Shown one piece after another: positions 46,341 to 55,145 of a stretch of 64,000 nucleotides of DNA; positions within the stretch are counted from its first letter, which is position 1; the number at the start of each line of letters is the position of its first letter. The stretch comes from an uncultured Coriobacteriaceae bacterium (GTDB taxonomy: Bacteria > Actinomycetota > Coriobacteriia > Coriobacteriales > Atopobiaceae). The notes beneath the pieces are model-generated. The model searched no databases and had not been told where the DNA came from. It worked only from the letters and a program-made list of their open reading frames with translations. Location of the stretch: contig CADAQM010000004.1 in assembly GCA_902790135.1 (NCBI GenBank), forward strand, positions 52,326 through 116,325, written 5' to 3'. Both the position numbers and the translations under genes were made by a program.

Positions 46341-46918
46341 GCATCAAGACCAACATCATTCTCTGCGGCGTCGGCGGGCAGGGCACCATCCTGGCCTCCA
46401 AGCTCATCGCCAAGGCTGCGATGAGCCGTGGCATTCCCGTCAAGACGGCCGAGACCATCGGCATGGCACAGCGCGGCGGCAGCGTCTTCAGCCATGTGCG
46501 CGTGGGCGAGGACATTGCCTCTCCGCTCATGGCACGCGGCACCGCAGACCTCATCATCGCCTTCGAGCCCGCCGAGGCTGTGCGCCAGCTGGCCTTCCTC
46601 AAGCCCGGCGGTCGCGTGGTGGTGAGTGCCCGACCGGTGGTGCCCGTGAGCGCCATGACGGGCGGTCCCGCCTACGACTACGAGGGCGTCATGTCATACC
46701 TGCGCAAACAGGTAGGGGAGGGACTCGTGGTGGTGGATGCGGACCAGGCGGCAGCAGACCTCGGCAGTGCCAAGTGCCTGAACGTCGTGCTGCTGGGAGC
46801 CGCGGCGCGCTCTGGTGCGCTGGGTCTCACCGAGGCAGACCTGCTCGATGCCATCCACGAGCGTCTGCCTGAGAAGCTCTGGGCCCTCAACGAGCGCGCG
46901 CTAGCCTACGTGGGCTGA
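46337..46918 (+). CDS. iorB: Indolepyruvate:ferredoxin oxidoreductase, beta subunit
   Basis: A 193-residue gamma-type subunit with a GTG start overlapping the iorA stop. The N-terminus INIILCGVGGQGTILASKLI is the conserved 2-oxoacid oxidoreductase gamma-domain motif (VGGQG), followed by KTAETIGMAQRGGSVFSHVR. It binds the CoA/substrate side of the complex with IorA. The adjacent phenylacetate-CoA ligase fits the same aryl-acid pathway. Confidence 0.95.
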   Translation: MSIKTNIILCGVGGQGTILASKLIAKAAMSRGIPVKTAETIGMAQRGGSVFSHVRVGEDIASPLMARGTADLIIAFEPAEAVRQLAFLKPGGRVVVSARPVVPVSAMTGGPAYDYEGVMSYLRKQVGEGLVVVDADQAAADLGSAKCLNVVLLGAAARSGALGLTEADLLDAIHERLPEKLWALNERALAYVG

Positions 46919-46957
46919 TGCGCTCAGGTAGACCTCACGCCATAGCTTGACTCTTCT

Positions 46958-46994
46958 CGAGCGCCTCCGACCCGCAGCTGCACGGAGGCGCTCG
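46958..46994 (+). terminator. Hairpin after iorAB
   Basis: 12-bp stem CGAGCGCCTCCG / CGGAGGCGCTCG with a 13-nt loop, 40 nt beyond the iorB stop. No U-run. Confidence 0.7.
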
Positions 46995-47134
46995 CGTCTG
47001 TCACGGCCGTATCACGTGCGGGTTACGGAATGGCCGCGCGAGCCTGGGACCGCTTGGCCTTGGGCTATCATGCTGCACCACAGTGGCTAACATGGGCAGG
47101 ACTCTCCAGGCCCTCCCCAACGGAAAGGTTTCCC

Positions 47135-48373
47135 ATGCAGATCAACGACACCCAGCTCAAGCAGGTCGACACGCAGATCAAGCGCCTGCTTGCAGCCGAC
47201 AACTTCTATGGCAAGCGCCTGCGCGAGGCCGGCATCACCGGCGTGTCCTCGGTCGAGGACTTCCAGGCCCTGCCCTTCTCCGAGAAGCAGGACCTGCGCG
47301 AGGCCTATCCGCTGGGGCTTTCCGCCGTGCCTCAGAGCGAGATCGTCCGCATCCACAGCTCGTCGGGCACCACGGGCACGCCCGTCATCATCCCCTATAC
47401 CCAGAAGGACGTGGACGACTGGGCCATCCAGTTCGCGCGCTGCTACGAGTACGCGGGCGTGACGCCTGAGGACCGCGTGCAGATCACGCCGGGCTATGGC
47501 CTGTGGACCGCGGGCATCGGCTTCCAGGCCGGCTGCGAGCTGCTGGGCGCCATGGCCATCCCCATGGGTCCGGGCAACACCGAGAAGCAGCTCCAGTTCA
47601 TGATCGACATGGAGTCCACGGTGCTCACCGCGACGGCGAGCTATGCACTGCTGCTTGCCGAGGAGATCGAGAAGCGCGGCATCAAGGACCAGATTAAGCT
47701 CAAGAAGCTCATCACCGGCTCCGAGCGCTCTGGCGAGAAGATCCGCCAGCGCATCATCGACGCGCTCGGCGTCGAGTACTACGACATCTACGGCCTGACC
47801 GAGGTCTACGGTCCGGGCATCGGCATCAGCTGCCAGCATAGCCATGGCATGCACGTGTGGAGCGACTACGTCTACCTCGAGATCATCGATCCCGAGACCG
47901 GCGAGGTCCTGCCCGACGGCGAGTGGGGCGAGATCGTCCTCACCACGCTGGTCAAGGAGGGGGCGCCGCTCATCCGCTTCCGCACCCACGACCTCTCCCG
48001 CATCATCCCGGGCGAGTGCGCCTGCGGCCACAACGAGCATCCGCGCATCGATACCATCACCGGCCGCTCCGACGACATGATGAAGATCCACGGCGTCAAC
48101 GTCTTCCCGGCCCAGATCGAGGAGATCCTCGCCACCTTCCCCGAGTGCTCGAGCGAGTACCAGATCCGCCTCTCGCACCTCGACGGCCGCGACACCATGC
48201 GCATCTACGTGGAGACCAACGGCTCGGTGGACTGGGAGGACCTGCGTCGCCGCGTCGCCCGCCGCGTCAAGCACAAGATCGGGTTCACCCCGCTGGTCAA
48301 GATCGTCGAGCTGGGCATGCTCCCGCGCTCCGAGAAGAAGACCAAGCGCGTTTTCGACGAGCGCTACGAGTAA
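47135..48373 (+). CDS. paaK: Phenylacetate-CoA ligase
   Basis: A 412-residue adenylate-forming enzyme from the ATG after GGAAAGG. Motifs: SSGTTGTPVIIPYT (P-loop-like ATP motif), YDIYGLTEVYGPGIG, RTHDLSRIIPGECACG and GRSDDMMKIHGVNVFP with the hinge. Family length is about 430. Activates phenylacetate or indoleacetate with CoA and ATP; downstream of iorAB it could also run toward ATP formation during aromatic amino-acid fermentation. Several in-frame codons upstream, none well supported by ribosome sites. Confidence 0.93.
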   Translation: MQINDTQLKQVDTQIKRLLAADNFYGKRLREAGITGVSSVEDFQALPFSEKQDLREAYPLGLSAVPQSEIVRIHSSSGTTGTPVIIPYTQKDVDDWAIQFARCYEYAGVTPEDRVQITPGYGLWTAGIGFQAGCELLGAMAIPMGPGNTEKQLQFMIDMESTVLTATASYALLLAEEIEKRGIKDQIKLKKLITGSERSGEKIRQRIIDALGVEYYDIYGLTEVYGPGIGISCQHSHGMHVWSDYVYLEIIDPETGEVLPDGEWGEIVLTTLVKEGAPLIRFRTHDLSRIIPGECACGHNEHPRIDTITGRSDDMMKIHGVNVFPAQIEEILATFPECSSEYQIRLSHLDGRDTMRIYVETNGSVDWEDLRRRVARRVKHKIGFTPLVKIVELGMLPRSEKKTKRVFDERYE

Positions 48374-48383
48374 CATGCAACCA

Positions 48384-48415
48384 TGGCACGTTTGCTCCGT
48401 GGGGCATGCGTGTCA
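48384..48415. repeat. Dispersed palindromic repeat unit
   Basis: TGGCACGTTTGCTCCGTGGG then GCATGCGTGTCA, a copy of the CTCCGTGGGAG family, 10 nt after the paaK stop. Confidence 0.75.
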
Positions 48416-48432
48416 CGTGGCATAGACTTCGA

Positions 48433-48478
48433 GGGCTGGCAGACCAACTCTGAGGTTGGTGTGCCAGCCTTCCCGTTT
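48433..48478 (+). terminator. Terminator of paaK
   Basis: GGCTGGCAGACCAAC / GTTGGTGTGCCAGCC stem (one mismatch) with a short CTCTGAG loop, then TTCCCGTTTT. Confidence 0.85.
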
Positions 48479-48560
48479 TCCGATGGGCCGGTCCCTGAAA
48501 GCCTGTGTTTGGCGCTCATGCTACGATGGCTAAAGACGGGCATTTGTATGGGGGACAAAC

Positions 48561-49727
48561 ATGAATCAGATACTCAAGTGGGCTGTTGCCCTCATGATCG
48601 GAGCTTGTGCCATGGTTCTCATCGACGAACTCATGTATCCATCGGGTAGCGACTCGGCGAGCATTTCCCAAACGCCGCAGATCGAGCGCGTCGAATTCAT
48701 TGGAGATGCCGGCGGCTCGACGACGAATCGGCCGCAGGGCATATTGGAAGACGTGGCACAGTCCGAGCCGAGCGAAGAGGCGCAGGTCACGTCGGGCGAT
48801 AGCGTGTCCACCGGGACGGTAACCCCGCACCAGCCCGACCAACTCCTCAACGCCGAACTCTGGGGCACGCGCATGAGCCTGCCGTCGGCGGAAGCGGTGG
48901 CGGGCTATCTTGCCCCCGACCGCTCACCGTACATCGTGTGCGACCCGCAGTTTGGCATCGAGGGCATCACCGAGTACGCGGTCGACTTCAAGGCTGACTC
49001 GCAGCCGCGAGGGACGTACCTCAGCGTTTGCAACCTGGACCTGGACCTGAGCGAGCTCAGCAGCCGATACTCCAATGTGCATCGCGACTACTCTGGGGTG
49101 GCGGCTTACGCTGGGTTCCAGGTGACCGATGATGGCTCGAAGGTTGCCATCATGTCCGTCTGGGACACCTACGTCACGGACTCCTCTGGCGCAGAGTCGA
49201 TCATCCATGCCGTGCGTACGTATCCTGACACCTACCGGGTCAGCCAGCCGTTTGCGGGCGAGGGATCTGGCATTCAGACGATCGTCGACTACGACTGGAA
49301 GCAGGGGCATGCCTATCGCGCACTCATCCAATGCAGGCAGACGGACAGGGGAACCTGCGAACTGATCTTCTCCGTCATGGACCTCGAGTCGGGACGCTGG
49401 GACAAGCTCGTCTCCTATGACCTCGGCTACGGCAACACGCACATGACGCGAACCGTCTGCTTCCTCGAGGACTATCTGGTGGAAGAGGCCGCCGAGGTGC
49501 GGACCATGGAGCTCTGGAACTTCCGTGCCTCAACGGGCGGAGGCGCATGGGTGCCCGCATATTCGGCGACTATGAGGCAGGACTACGAGTATCCCGGTAG
49601 CTACAACTACGGTTCAGACGGGGCGCGATTCTGGGCCATCACCAGCGCCATTCCTGACCTCTGCTCGCATCCGGCGAATGGCGAGCAGTTCAGTGTCACC
49701 GAGGTGGAGGGTGGTGCTCCGTACTAG
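48561..49727 (+). CDS. Secreted DUF3472-like protein
   Basis: A 388-residue protein with an N-terminal membrane anchor or signal (LKWAVALMIGACAMVLIDEL) and a Ser/Glu/Thr-rich linker to about residue 95. The rest resembles DUF3472: AYAGFQVTDDGSKVAIMSVW with WDTY, then QPFAGEGSGIQTIVDYDWK, ALIQCRQTDRGTCELIFSVM and RWDKLVSYDLG. DUF3472 domains are extracellular, often linked to carbohydrate or host-surface functions in gut bacteria. Two Cys near the end could form a disulphide. GGG/GGGGAC precedes the ATG. Solitary. Confidence 0.78.
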   Translation: MNQILKWAVALMIGACAMVLIDELMYPSGSDSASISQTPQIERVEFIGDAGGSTTNRPQGILEDVAQSEPSEEAQVTSGDSVSTGTVTPHQPDQLLNAELWGTRMSLPSAEAVAGYLAPDRSPYIVCDPQFGIEGITEYAVDFKADSQPRGTYLSVCNLDLDLSELSSRYSNVHRDYSGVAAYAGFQVTDDGSKVAIMSVWDTYVTDSSGAESIIHAVRTYPDTYRVSQPFAGEGSGIQTIVDYDWKQGHAYRALIQCRQTDRGTCELIFSVMDLESGRWDKLVSYDLGYGNTHMTRTVCFLEDYLVEEAAEVRTMELWNFRASTGGGAWVPAYSATMRQDYEYPGSYNYGSDGARFWAITSAIPDLCSHPANGEQFSVTEVEGGAPY

Positions 49728-49787
49728 ATTCCATGACGCGCTGGCTTCCACGGAGCGAATGTGCCATATCGGAGAAGGGACATTGAC

Positions 49788-50339
49788 ATGCGCGTTGCGC
49801 CGTATTCCCCCGATCACGCTGACGAGATGCGTGCCGTGTGCCTTGCGACGGCGAGCGAGCGTGCGCGCACCGACGAGACCCACGGTCGCTTCACCCTGCT
49901 CATGTACTGCGAGCCCTACCTGGAGCACGGTACCTGCTTCATGTTGCTGGGTGACGATGGGAAGGCACACGGCTACACGCTCTGTGCGGAGGACTTCGAG
50001 ACCTGGAAGCAGGTCTTCGAGCCGTATCGCAGGCAAATCGAGGAGCTCGGTCCCGAGTACGCCGCACGCGTCGCGGGCGAGTACGAGGCCTTTGCGGTCA
50101 CGGCGGGGGAGTATCCCGCGCACCTGCACATCGACATTGAGGAGGCCTATACGGGCGGCGGCAGCGGTCGCGCACTCATCGAGGCGCTTCTCGAGCATCT
50201 CCGCGAGGCGGGTGTGCCTGGCATCGCCTTTGGCGTGGCGGCAAACAACGCACGCGCCGCGGGCTTCTACGAGCACATGGGATTCAGCCGCCTCCCACAG
50301 TACGAGGAGGACGGCCTCGTCTTTGGTATGCGCTTCTGA
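49788..50339 (+). CDS. GNAT family N-acetyltransferase
   Basis: A 183-residue product from the ATG after GGAGAAGG. The acetyl-CoA-binding signature lies at IDIEEAYTGGGSGRALIEAL (a Q/RxxGxG/A variant: YTGGGSGRAL), and AFGVAANNARAAGFYEHMGF is the typical C-terminal block. Substrate unknown. The segment QVFEPYRRQIEELGPEY is a helix insertion seen in some acetyltransferases. Ends 29 nt before the convergent MATE gene. Confidence 0.88.
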   Translation: MRVAPYSPDHADEMRAVCLATASERARTDETHGRFTLLMYCEPYLEHGTCFMLLGDDGKAHGYTLCAEDFETWKQVFEPYRRQIEELGPEYAARVAGEYEAFAVTAGEYPAHLHIDIEEAYTGGGSGRALIEALLEHLREAGVPGIAFGVAANNARAAGFYEHMGFSRLPQYEEDGLVFGMRF

Positions 50340-50368
50340 TTTGTGCCAGAGCTGCAGCCGCGCAGGGG

Positions 50369-51733
50369 CTAACGTTCTCCGCGAAGCTCCTTGCGCAGGT
50401 TAATGAGCATGTAAGCTGCAACAACCGTGCTGGCCAGCGTTGCCACGGGAAGGTTGAGCCACAGCCCATTGAGCCCGAGGGGCTGCAGGATGACGAGCGC
50501 GGCGACGGGGGCCACCAGCACCGAGAAGAGCGAGAAGGCCGACGCCGGCTTTGGTCGCTCGATGGCGGTGTAGAAGGCCTGCGTGGCCATCGGCAGCCAG
50601 CGCAGGAAGTAGGCGATCGAGAAGAGGCGGAACGCGGGTCCCGCCATCGTGAGGATGGCGTCGGACGCGTCGGCCATGAACAGCAGCGTGAGCTCGCGCG
50701 GGAACAGCAGCATGGCGGTGGCTAGCGCGACCGAGAGCGCCGCGCAGGCGACGAAGATGCGCTTCTCGAGCTTGACCACGCGGTCGACACGCCCTGCTCC
50801 CAGGTTGTAGCCGACGGCTGGCTGCAGCGAGTCGCAGGTGCCGTAGAGCAGGGGGAAGATCACGCCGCTCGCGTACATGAGCACGCCGTAGACGGCTACG
50901 GCATCCTCGCCACCTTGGGCGAGCAGGGCGGCGTTGAGCAGCACCGAGGTGACGCGTCCGGCAACGTTGTTGAGGAAGGCCGGCATGCCCGCACTGGTGA
51001 TCTCGCGCACGAGCTCGGGGGAGAGCTGCGGTTTGACGAAGCGCAGTTGGTAGCGGCCAAGGAGGAAGGGCACCATGCCGATCGCCGCGCTCACCCCGAG
51101 TGCCAACACGTAGCCGAGTGCGGCGCCAAAGACCCCGAGGCTCGCGTAGCGCACGAAGCTGTACTCGCAGATGGCGCCGAACACCGCCATGAAGACGTTG
51201 AGGGCGAGGCTTCCGCGGATCTTGCCGCAGATGCGCAGGAAGTTGTCGATGGCGAACATCATCGAGGTCACCGGTGCGCCAACGGCATAGACGCGCAGGA
51301 ATATGACGGCATCCTCGGCGAGTTGGCCCGTGGCCCCGAGGGCTGCCATGATAGCGGGCGCCGCCATCCAGAAGGCGGCCCCAAGCGCTGCCCCCAGGAT
51401 GAAGATGCCCAGCACCGCGCAGGTGAACACGTTGTTTGCGCGCTTTTCCTCCTTGGCGCCGAGCGCGATGGCGATGGGCACCGACGAGCCCACGCCAATG
51501 AGGTCGCCCACGGCAAAGACGAGAATCACGAACGGCATGGCAAGGTTGACCGCTGCGAAGGCCGTCGAGCCGAGCAGCTGGCCGACGATGACGCCATCGA
51601 GCACGTCGTAGAGGGCCGATGCCAGCATGGAGATGGCGCCGGGCGTGGCAGCCTTGAGAAACAGGTGCGTAGGCGCCGTCGCCAGATACAGCTCGCGCAG
51701 CTCATCCTCTTGTGACGGCTCGAACTCAGCCAT
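50369..51733 (-). CDS. MATE family efflux transporter
   Basis: A 454-residue membrane protein with about 12 hydrophobic helices in two halves (each starting with a TPGAISMLASALYDVLDGV-type segment and a GVIVGQLLGSTAFAAVNL repeat). The N-terminal cytosolic stretch is acidic and contains the PGA motif typical of MATE/NorM proteins. Drives out drugs or metabolites using sodium or protons. GGAGACAACGGGT precedes the start. Convergent with the GNAT gene. Confidence 0.9.
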   Translation of the reverse strand: MAEFEPSQEDELRELYLATAPTHLFLKAATPGAISMLASALYDVLDGVIVGQLLGSTAFAAVNLAMPFVILVFAVGDLIGVGSSVPIAIALGAKEEKRANNVFTCAVLGIFILGAALGAAFWMAAPAIMAALGATGQLAEDAVIFLRVYAVGAPVTSMMFAIDNFLRICGKIRGSLALNVFMAVFGAICEYSFVRYASLGVFGAALGYVLALGVSAAIGMVPFLLGRYQLRFVKPQLSPELVREITSAGMPAFLNNVAGRVTSVLLNAALLAQGGEDAVAVYGVLMYASGVIFPLLYGTCDSLQPAVGYNLGAGRVDRVVKLEKRIFVACAALSVALATAMLLFPRELTLLFMADASDAILTMAGPAFRLFSIAYFLRWLPMATQAFYTAIERPKPASAFSLFSVLVAPVAALVILQPLGLNGLWLNLPVATLASTVVAAYMLINLRKELRGER

Positions 51734-51895
51734 TACCCGTTGTCTCCTAAAACAAAAGGCCGAAGAGACGGTGCCCGCACGGCGTGTCTTCTCCGGTCTT
51801 TGGGACCCTCCGACTATGTCGCCACCCGCTGCGCAGGCGACGTTCTAGGATACCTTGGCACACGTCATGGCAAGCGTCAAGACATCCGCGCTTGG

Positions 51896-51972
51896 AAAAG
51901 CGTGCACTTCTCGAGAACTATTTGGGCGCTTGTTTTGGGAGTCCGAATACCTTGCGAGAAGTGCGCGCTTTT
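51896..51972. repeat. Inverted repeat, 18-bp arms with 41-nt spacer
   Basis: AAAAGCGTGCACTTCTCG (51896-51913) and CGAGAAGTGCGCGCTTTT (51955-51972) are complementary except for one base. It lies after the DMT transporter stop; on the minus strand the second arm ends in TTTT and it may serve as a long-loop terminator. Confidence 0.75.
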
Positions 51973-51989
51973 TGCCCGGTGGGAAGTTC

Positions 51990-52847
51990 CTATCCCGGCA
52001 GGTTGATGAGCGCTAGCGCAAGAATGACGAGCGCGAGGGCGACATGGTCGCGCCGCGTGAGCCGCTCGTGCATGACCAGGACGTTTGCGCCATACACGAT
52101 CAGGACGACTCCCATGCTGAAACCCGTGTACACCACGTAGGCGGGGAGCTCGATAAGCGCGCGAAGCATGAGGTCGGTCGAGAAGAAGTTGAAGAAGCCG
52201 AGCATGGTTCCGCAAGCGACGTCGACACCAGCCGGTCGCTCGCGCTCCTTGAGAAGCATCGCGAGGCAGACGGCAAACGCCGTCGCGAAGGTCATGAGGA
52301 TATAGACCTCCTCGTGCGCGGGGTCGCCGACGGTCTCGAAGACCTTGGGCATGGTGTCAGCGAGGCCTCCGGCGAGGACCATGGGGATGAGGAGCCTACG
52401 GGCGGAGGGAGTGGCCGCTTCTGCCGTCGCCTCTCCCTTCGGTGGGATCGCAAGCAACGTGGTCGCCGCGATTGCGACGGCGATGCCGCAGGCGCCGGCG
52501 AAGGATGGGTACTCGCCGAACAACGCGATCGAGAGGACCATGGGGATGACGGCGCCCATGCGGGTGAGCGAGGAGGAGACGGTCGCCCCGTTCACGCGCA
52601 CGTTGTGCTGAAGCAGGGCAAAGGTTGCGACAAAGAGGACGCCCGCAACCAGGCCAAGTGCCCAGGTTTGAGGCGCAACCTGCGCAAAGGCGAGCCCCGC
52701 CCGGAGCGCCGAAGCCGCGGAGAGGGCCGTTGCCGCAAGGTAGTTGAAAAGCAAGAGCGCCCACGCGTTGTCGCTGCGCGACCCCGCGAACTTCATGGTG
52801 AGCGCGTTGCCCGCGCTTGCGATTGTCGCCAGCAGAAGGAAGAGCAT
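51990..52847 (-). CDS. DMT superfamily (EamA-type) transporter
   Basis: A 285-residue protein with ten predicted helices in two EamA halves (FLLLATIASAGNALTMKFAG; AGGLADTMPKVFETVGDP and later GFFNFFSTDLMLRALIELPA). The ATG at 52847 is chosen; the frame that continues upstream overlaps pepT and is rejected. The C-terminal VVLIVYGANVLVMHERLTRRD is typical of the family. Metabolite or drug exporter, substrate unknown. Begins 12 nt after pepT, in the same direction, so the two are probably co-transcribed. Confidence 0.85.
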   Translation of the reverse strand: MLFLLLATIASAGNALTMKFAGSRSDNAWALLLFNYLAATALSAASALRAGLAFAQVAPQTWALGLVAGVLFVATFALLQHNVRVNGATVSSSLTRMGAVIPMVLSIALFGEYPSFAGACGIAVAIAATTLLAIPPKGEATAEAATPSARRLLIPMVLAGGLADTMPKVFETVGDPAHEEVYILMTFATAFAVCLAMLLKERERPAGVDVACGTMLGFFNFFSTDLMLRALIELPAYVVYTGFSMGVVLIVYGANVLVMHERLTRRDHVALALVILALALINLPG

Positions 52848-52858
52848 CGCCGAACCCG

Positions 52859-54112
52859 TTATCCCTGCTGAGGCCGCGCATAGAGCCCCACGAGCTCCAC
52901 CAGCACGTCCACCAGTCGCTCGAGCTCGGGGACCGGCACAAACTCCCGAACGCCATGGGCGTTGTAGTAGCAGGCGGAGAGGTTGATGCACGGGAATCCC
53001 CTGAACGACAGTTGCGAGCCGTCGGTGCCGCCTCGCATGGGCGTGCAGTAGGATTTCACGCCGCAAGCCGCAAAGGCGGCCTTCGCGTTGGCGATGAGGT
53101 GCGCGTTCTCGGGCAGGGTCACCACGTCTGCCAGGTTGCGGTACTGCTCGTTGAACTCGACCTCGAGCACCTCGGAGCCAAGCTGGCCGTTGACCAGCTG
53201 CACCGCCTCACGCAAGACCTGCATGCGCCGCTCGAGCCTGCGCCGGTCGTGGTCGCGGATGATGTAGTCGGCCAGAGCCTCCTCGCAGGCTCCCTCAAGG
53301 CGCTCCAAGAAGTAGAACCCGTCGTAACCCTCGGTGTACTCGGGCCGCTCGTGGGCCGGCAGGAGCTGGTGGAAGCGCATGATGGCCTCCGAGGCATTGA
53401 TCATGTGGCCCTTGGCGGTGCCCGTGTGCACCGAGATCCCGTGCGCGCGCACGTGCGCCTCGACGGCGTTGAAGGTCTCGAAGCAGATCTCGCCAAGCGG
53501 GCCGCCATCGATGGTGTAGCCCCATGGCGCGCCAAATGCCTCGAGATCGAGCAAGGCCGCCCCATGGCCGATCTCCTCGTCAGGCGTAAAGGCAAGGGAG
53601 AGGCGCGGGTGGGGGAGCGTGGAATCGCCCTTGAGCCGGGCGAGTAGCTCGAGGCATGCGGCGATGCCCGCCTTGTCGTCCCCGCCCAGAAGCGAGGTTC
53701 CATCGGAGGTCACGAGGTCCCATCCCACCATGTGGCCCAGCTGCGGATTGGTGGCGGGGCTGACGGCCACCACGCGCCCGTCGCGTCCGGTGCCGATGAC
53801 GAGCTCGCCACCCTCGTAGCGGCGCACTTGCGGGTAAACGGGGTCTCCGTAGCTTTGGAAGGCGGTGTCGACGTGGCAGCAGAAGCCTAGGGCTGGAAGG
53901 TCCTCGCAACCGGGGCTGGCGGGCCAATGGGCGGTAAGGTACGCGTGCTCGTCGCTGCGCACGTCCTGGGCGCCCAGTGCGCGCAGGTCCTCGGCAAGCA
54001 CCTCGGTCATGGCCAGCTGGCTGCCGGTGGACGGGACGGAGCCCGACATGAGGGGGTTGGATTGCGAGGGGATCCGGCAGTATTTGATCAGACAGTCGAC
54101 GACGGCGCTCAT
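52859..54112 (-). CDS. pepT: Peptidase T (tripeptide aminopeptidase)
   Basis: A 417-residue M20B metallopeptidase of usual family length. Metal and catalytic motifs: FCCHVDTAF (HVDT), LLGGDDKAGIAAC with bridging Asp, AFTPDEEIGHG with the Glu pair, GGPLGEICFETFN and MRGGTDGSQLSF. Cleaves N-terminal residues from tripeptides in the cytosol, in line with amino-acid fermentation. The start MSAVVDCLIKYCRIPSQSN fits the family. Upstream is the divergent TetR gene. Confidence 0.95.
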   Translation of the reverse strand: MSAVVDCLIKYCRIPSQSNPLMSGSVPSTGSQLAMTEVLAEDLRALGAQDVRSDEHAYLTAHWPASPGCEDLPALGFCCHVDTAFQSYGDPVYPQVRRYEGGELVIGTGRDGRVVAVSPATNPQLGHMVGWDLVTSDGTSLLGGDDKAGIAACLELLARLKGDSTLPHPRLSLAFTPDEEIGHGAALLDLEAFGAPWGYTIDGGPLGEICFETFNAVEAHVRAHGISVHTGTAKGHMINASEAIMRFHQLLPAHERPEYTEGYDGFYFLERLEGACEEALADYIIRDHDRRRLERRMQVLREAVQLVNGQLGSEVLEVEFNEQYRNLADVVTLPENAHLIANAKAAFAACGVKSYCTPMRGGTDGSQLSFRGFPCINLSACYYNAHGVREFVPVPELERLVDVLVELVGLYARPQQG

Positions 54113-54269
54113 CGGTCACTCCCATGCTCTGACGGTTGGCATGCAGCTTGGATTGTAGGCCAGATTGGCGGATGTGCCAGATGCAGGCAGTGCTAGAACT
54201 ATGTCAGCAGCGGCACCTGTCGCATTTCTTCGTTACATCTTGTACCATTGCGCTGGGGGAGGGAACAAG

Positions 54270-54818
54270 ATGGCAAAATTCAATAGCAAACGTCGCATCC
54301 AAAAGGCGCTCTTTGAGTTGCTGAGGGAGCGTTCCATCGACAAGATCACGGTCAGCGAGGTCGTGGACAAGGCGGGTGTGAGCCGGACGAGCTACTACCG
54401 CGCGTATGGCTCGCTGCAGAGCGTCGTCGACGATGCGCTCGACGAGCTATTTGGCAAGATCGAGTCTCTGGCACCACAGACCGAGGGCCTGTCGGCCGAG
54501 TCCGAGGAGAAGGAGTTCGAGCGCGCAATCTCCGAGGTTCTCACGTTGTATCACGATAACGCCGACCAGCTGCGGATGCTCCTCGACGGCAGTGCCGACA
54601 AGACCTTCAGGAACCGTCTCTTCTCCTTCACGCTTGCAGCGTTCCCGATGCACGATGAGGTGCAGGGCGGCATGACGGCTGACACAATGAGGCAGATCTA
54701 CATGGCTGCTGGTACGACGGCGGTCGTCTGCAGGTGGGTCGAGAGTGGCTGCGAGCTGCCCATATCGGACATGACCGATTTCATCATGCAGAAGCGCCGT
54801 GAGGCTCTGGGCAAGTAG
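54270..54818 (+). CDS. TetR-family transcriptional regulator
   Basis: A 182-residue product; ATG 54270 follows GGGGGAGGGA, and the longer frame has implausible N-terminal composition. The helix-turn-helix is typical: SKRRIQKALFELLRERSIDK then ITVSEVVDKAGVSRTSYYRA. The C-terminal ligand/dimer half is short and Met/Thr-rich. It stands divergent from pepT, so pepT and the DMT gene are likely targets. Ligand unknown. Confidence 0.88.
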   Translation: MAKFNSKRRIQKALFELLRERSIDKITVSEVVDKAGVSRTSYYRAYGSLQSVVDDALDELFGKIESLAPQTEGLSAESEEKEFERAISEVLTLYHDNADQLRMLLDGSADKTFRNRLFSFTLAAFPMHDEVQGGMTADTMRQIYMAAGTTAVVCRWVESGCELPISDMTDFIMQKRREALGK

Positions 54819-54905
54819 GTTGTGACGCTGATTGCGCCTTTAAGGGCGACTGCGCGTGCAATCGGTGTCCCTGCTGGCGGTTTGCGTTACGGTGGACCGA
54901 GAATC

Positions 54906-55057
54906 GTGCAACTTATCCCGTTAGTGTGTAACGCACCATCGCTATCGCATCTCGAGACCTGAGACCAGCCGACAAAAACGCTGGTCAGTTTCGCCTGTCA
55001 ATGTATCTCGCGGGATGTCGAACGAATCGAGTTACACACTAACGGGAAAAGCTGCAC
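54906..55057. mobile_element. 152-bp element with 27-bp terminal inverted repeats (MITE-like)
   Basis: Arms GTGCAACTTATCCCGTTAGT+GTGTAAC (54906-54932) and its complement (55031-55057) match at 25 of 27 positions. The centre has its own hairpin GACCAGC...GCTGGTC. No open frame. Size and layout suit a non-autonomous transposable element or a structured repeat, located in the 327-bp gap between the TetR gene and the PF06541 gene. No target duplication was confirmed. Confidence 0.6.
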
Positions 55058-55145
55058 GGTACGACCCCTCTCGCTCCGCAAATGCGGCCGGCGGTTGCCC
55101 GCCGGCCTGGTAGCGAGTCGTCTCGGGCCACACCCCTGTTTGAGA

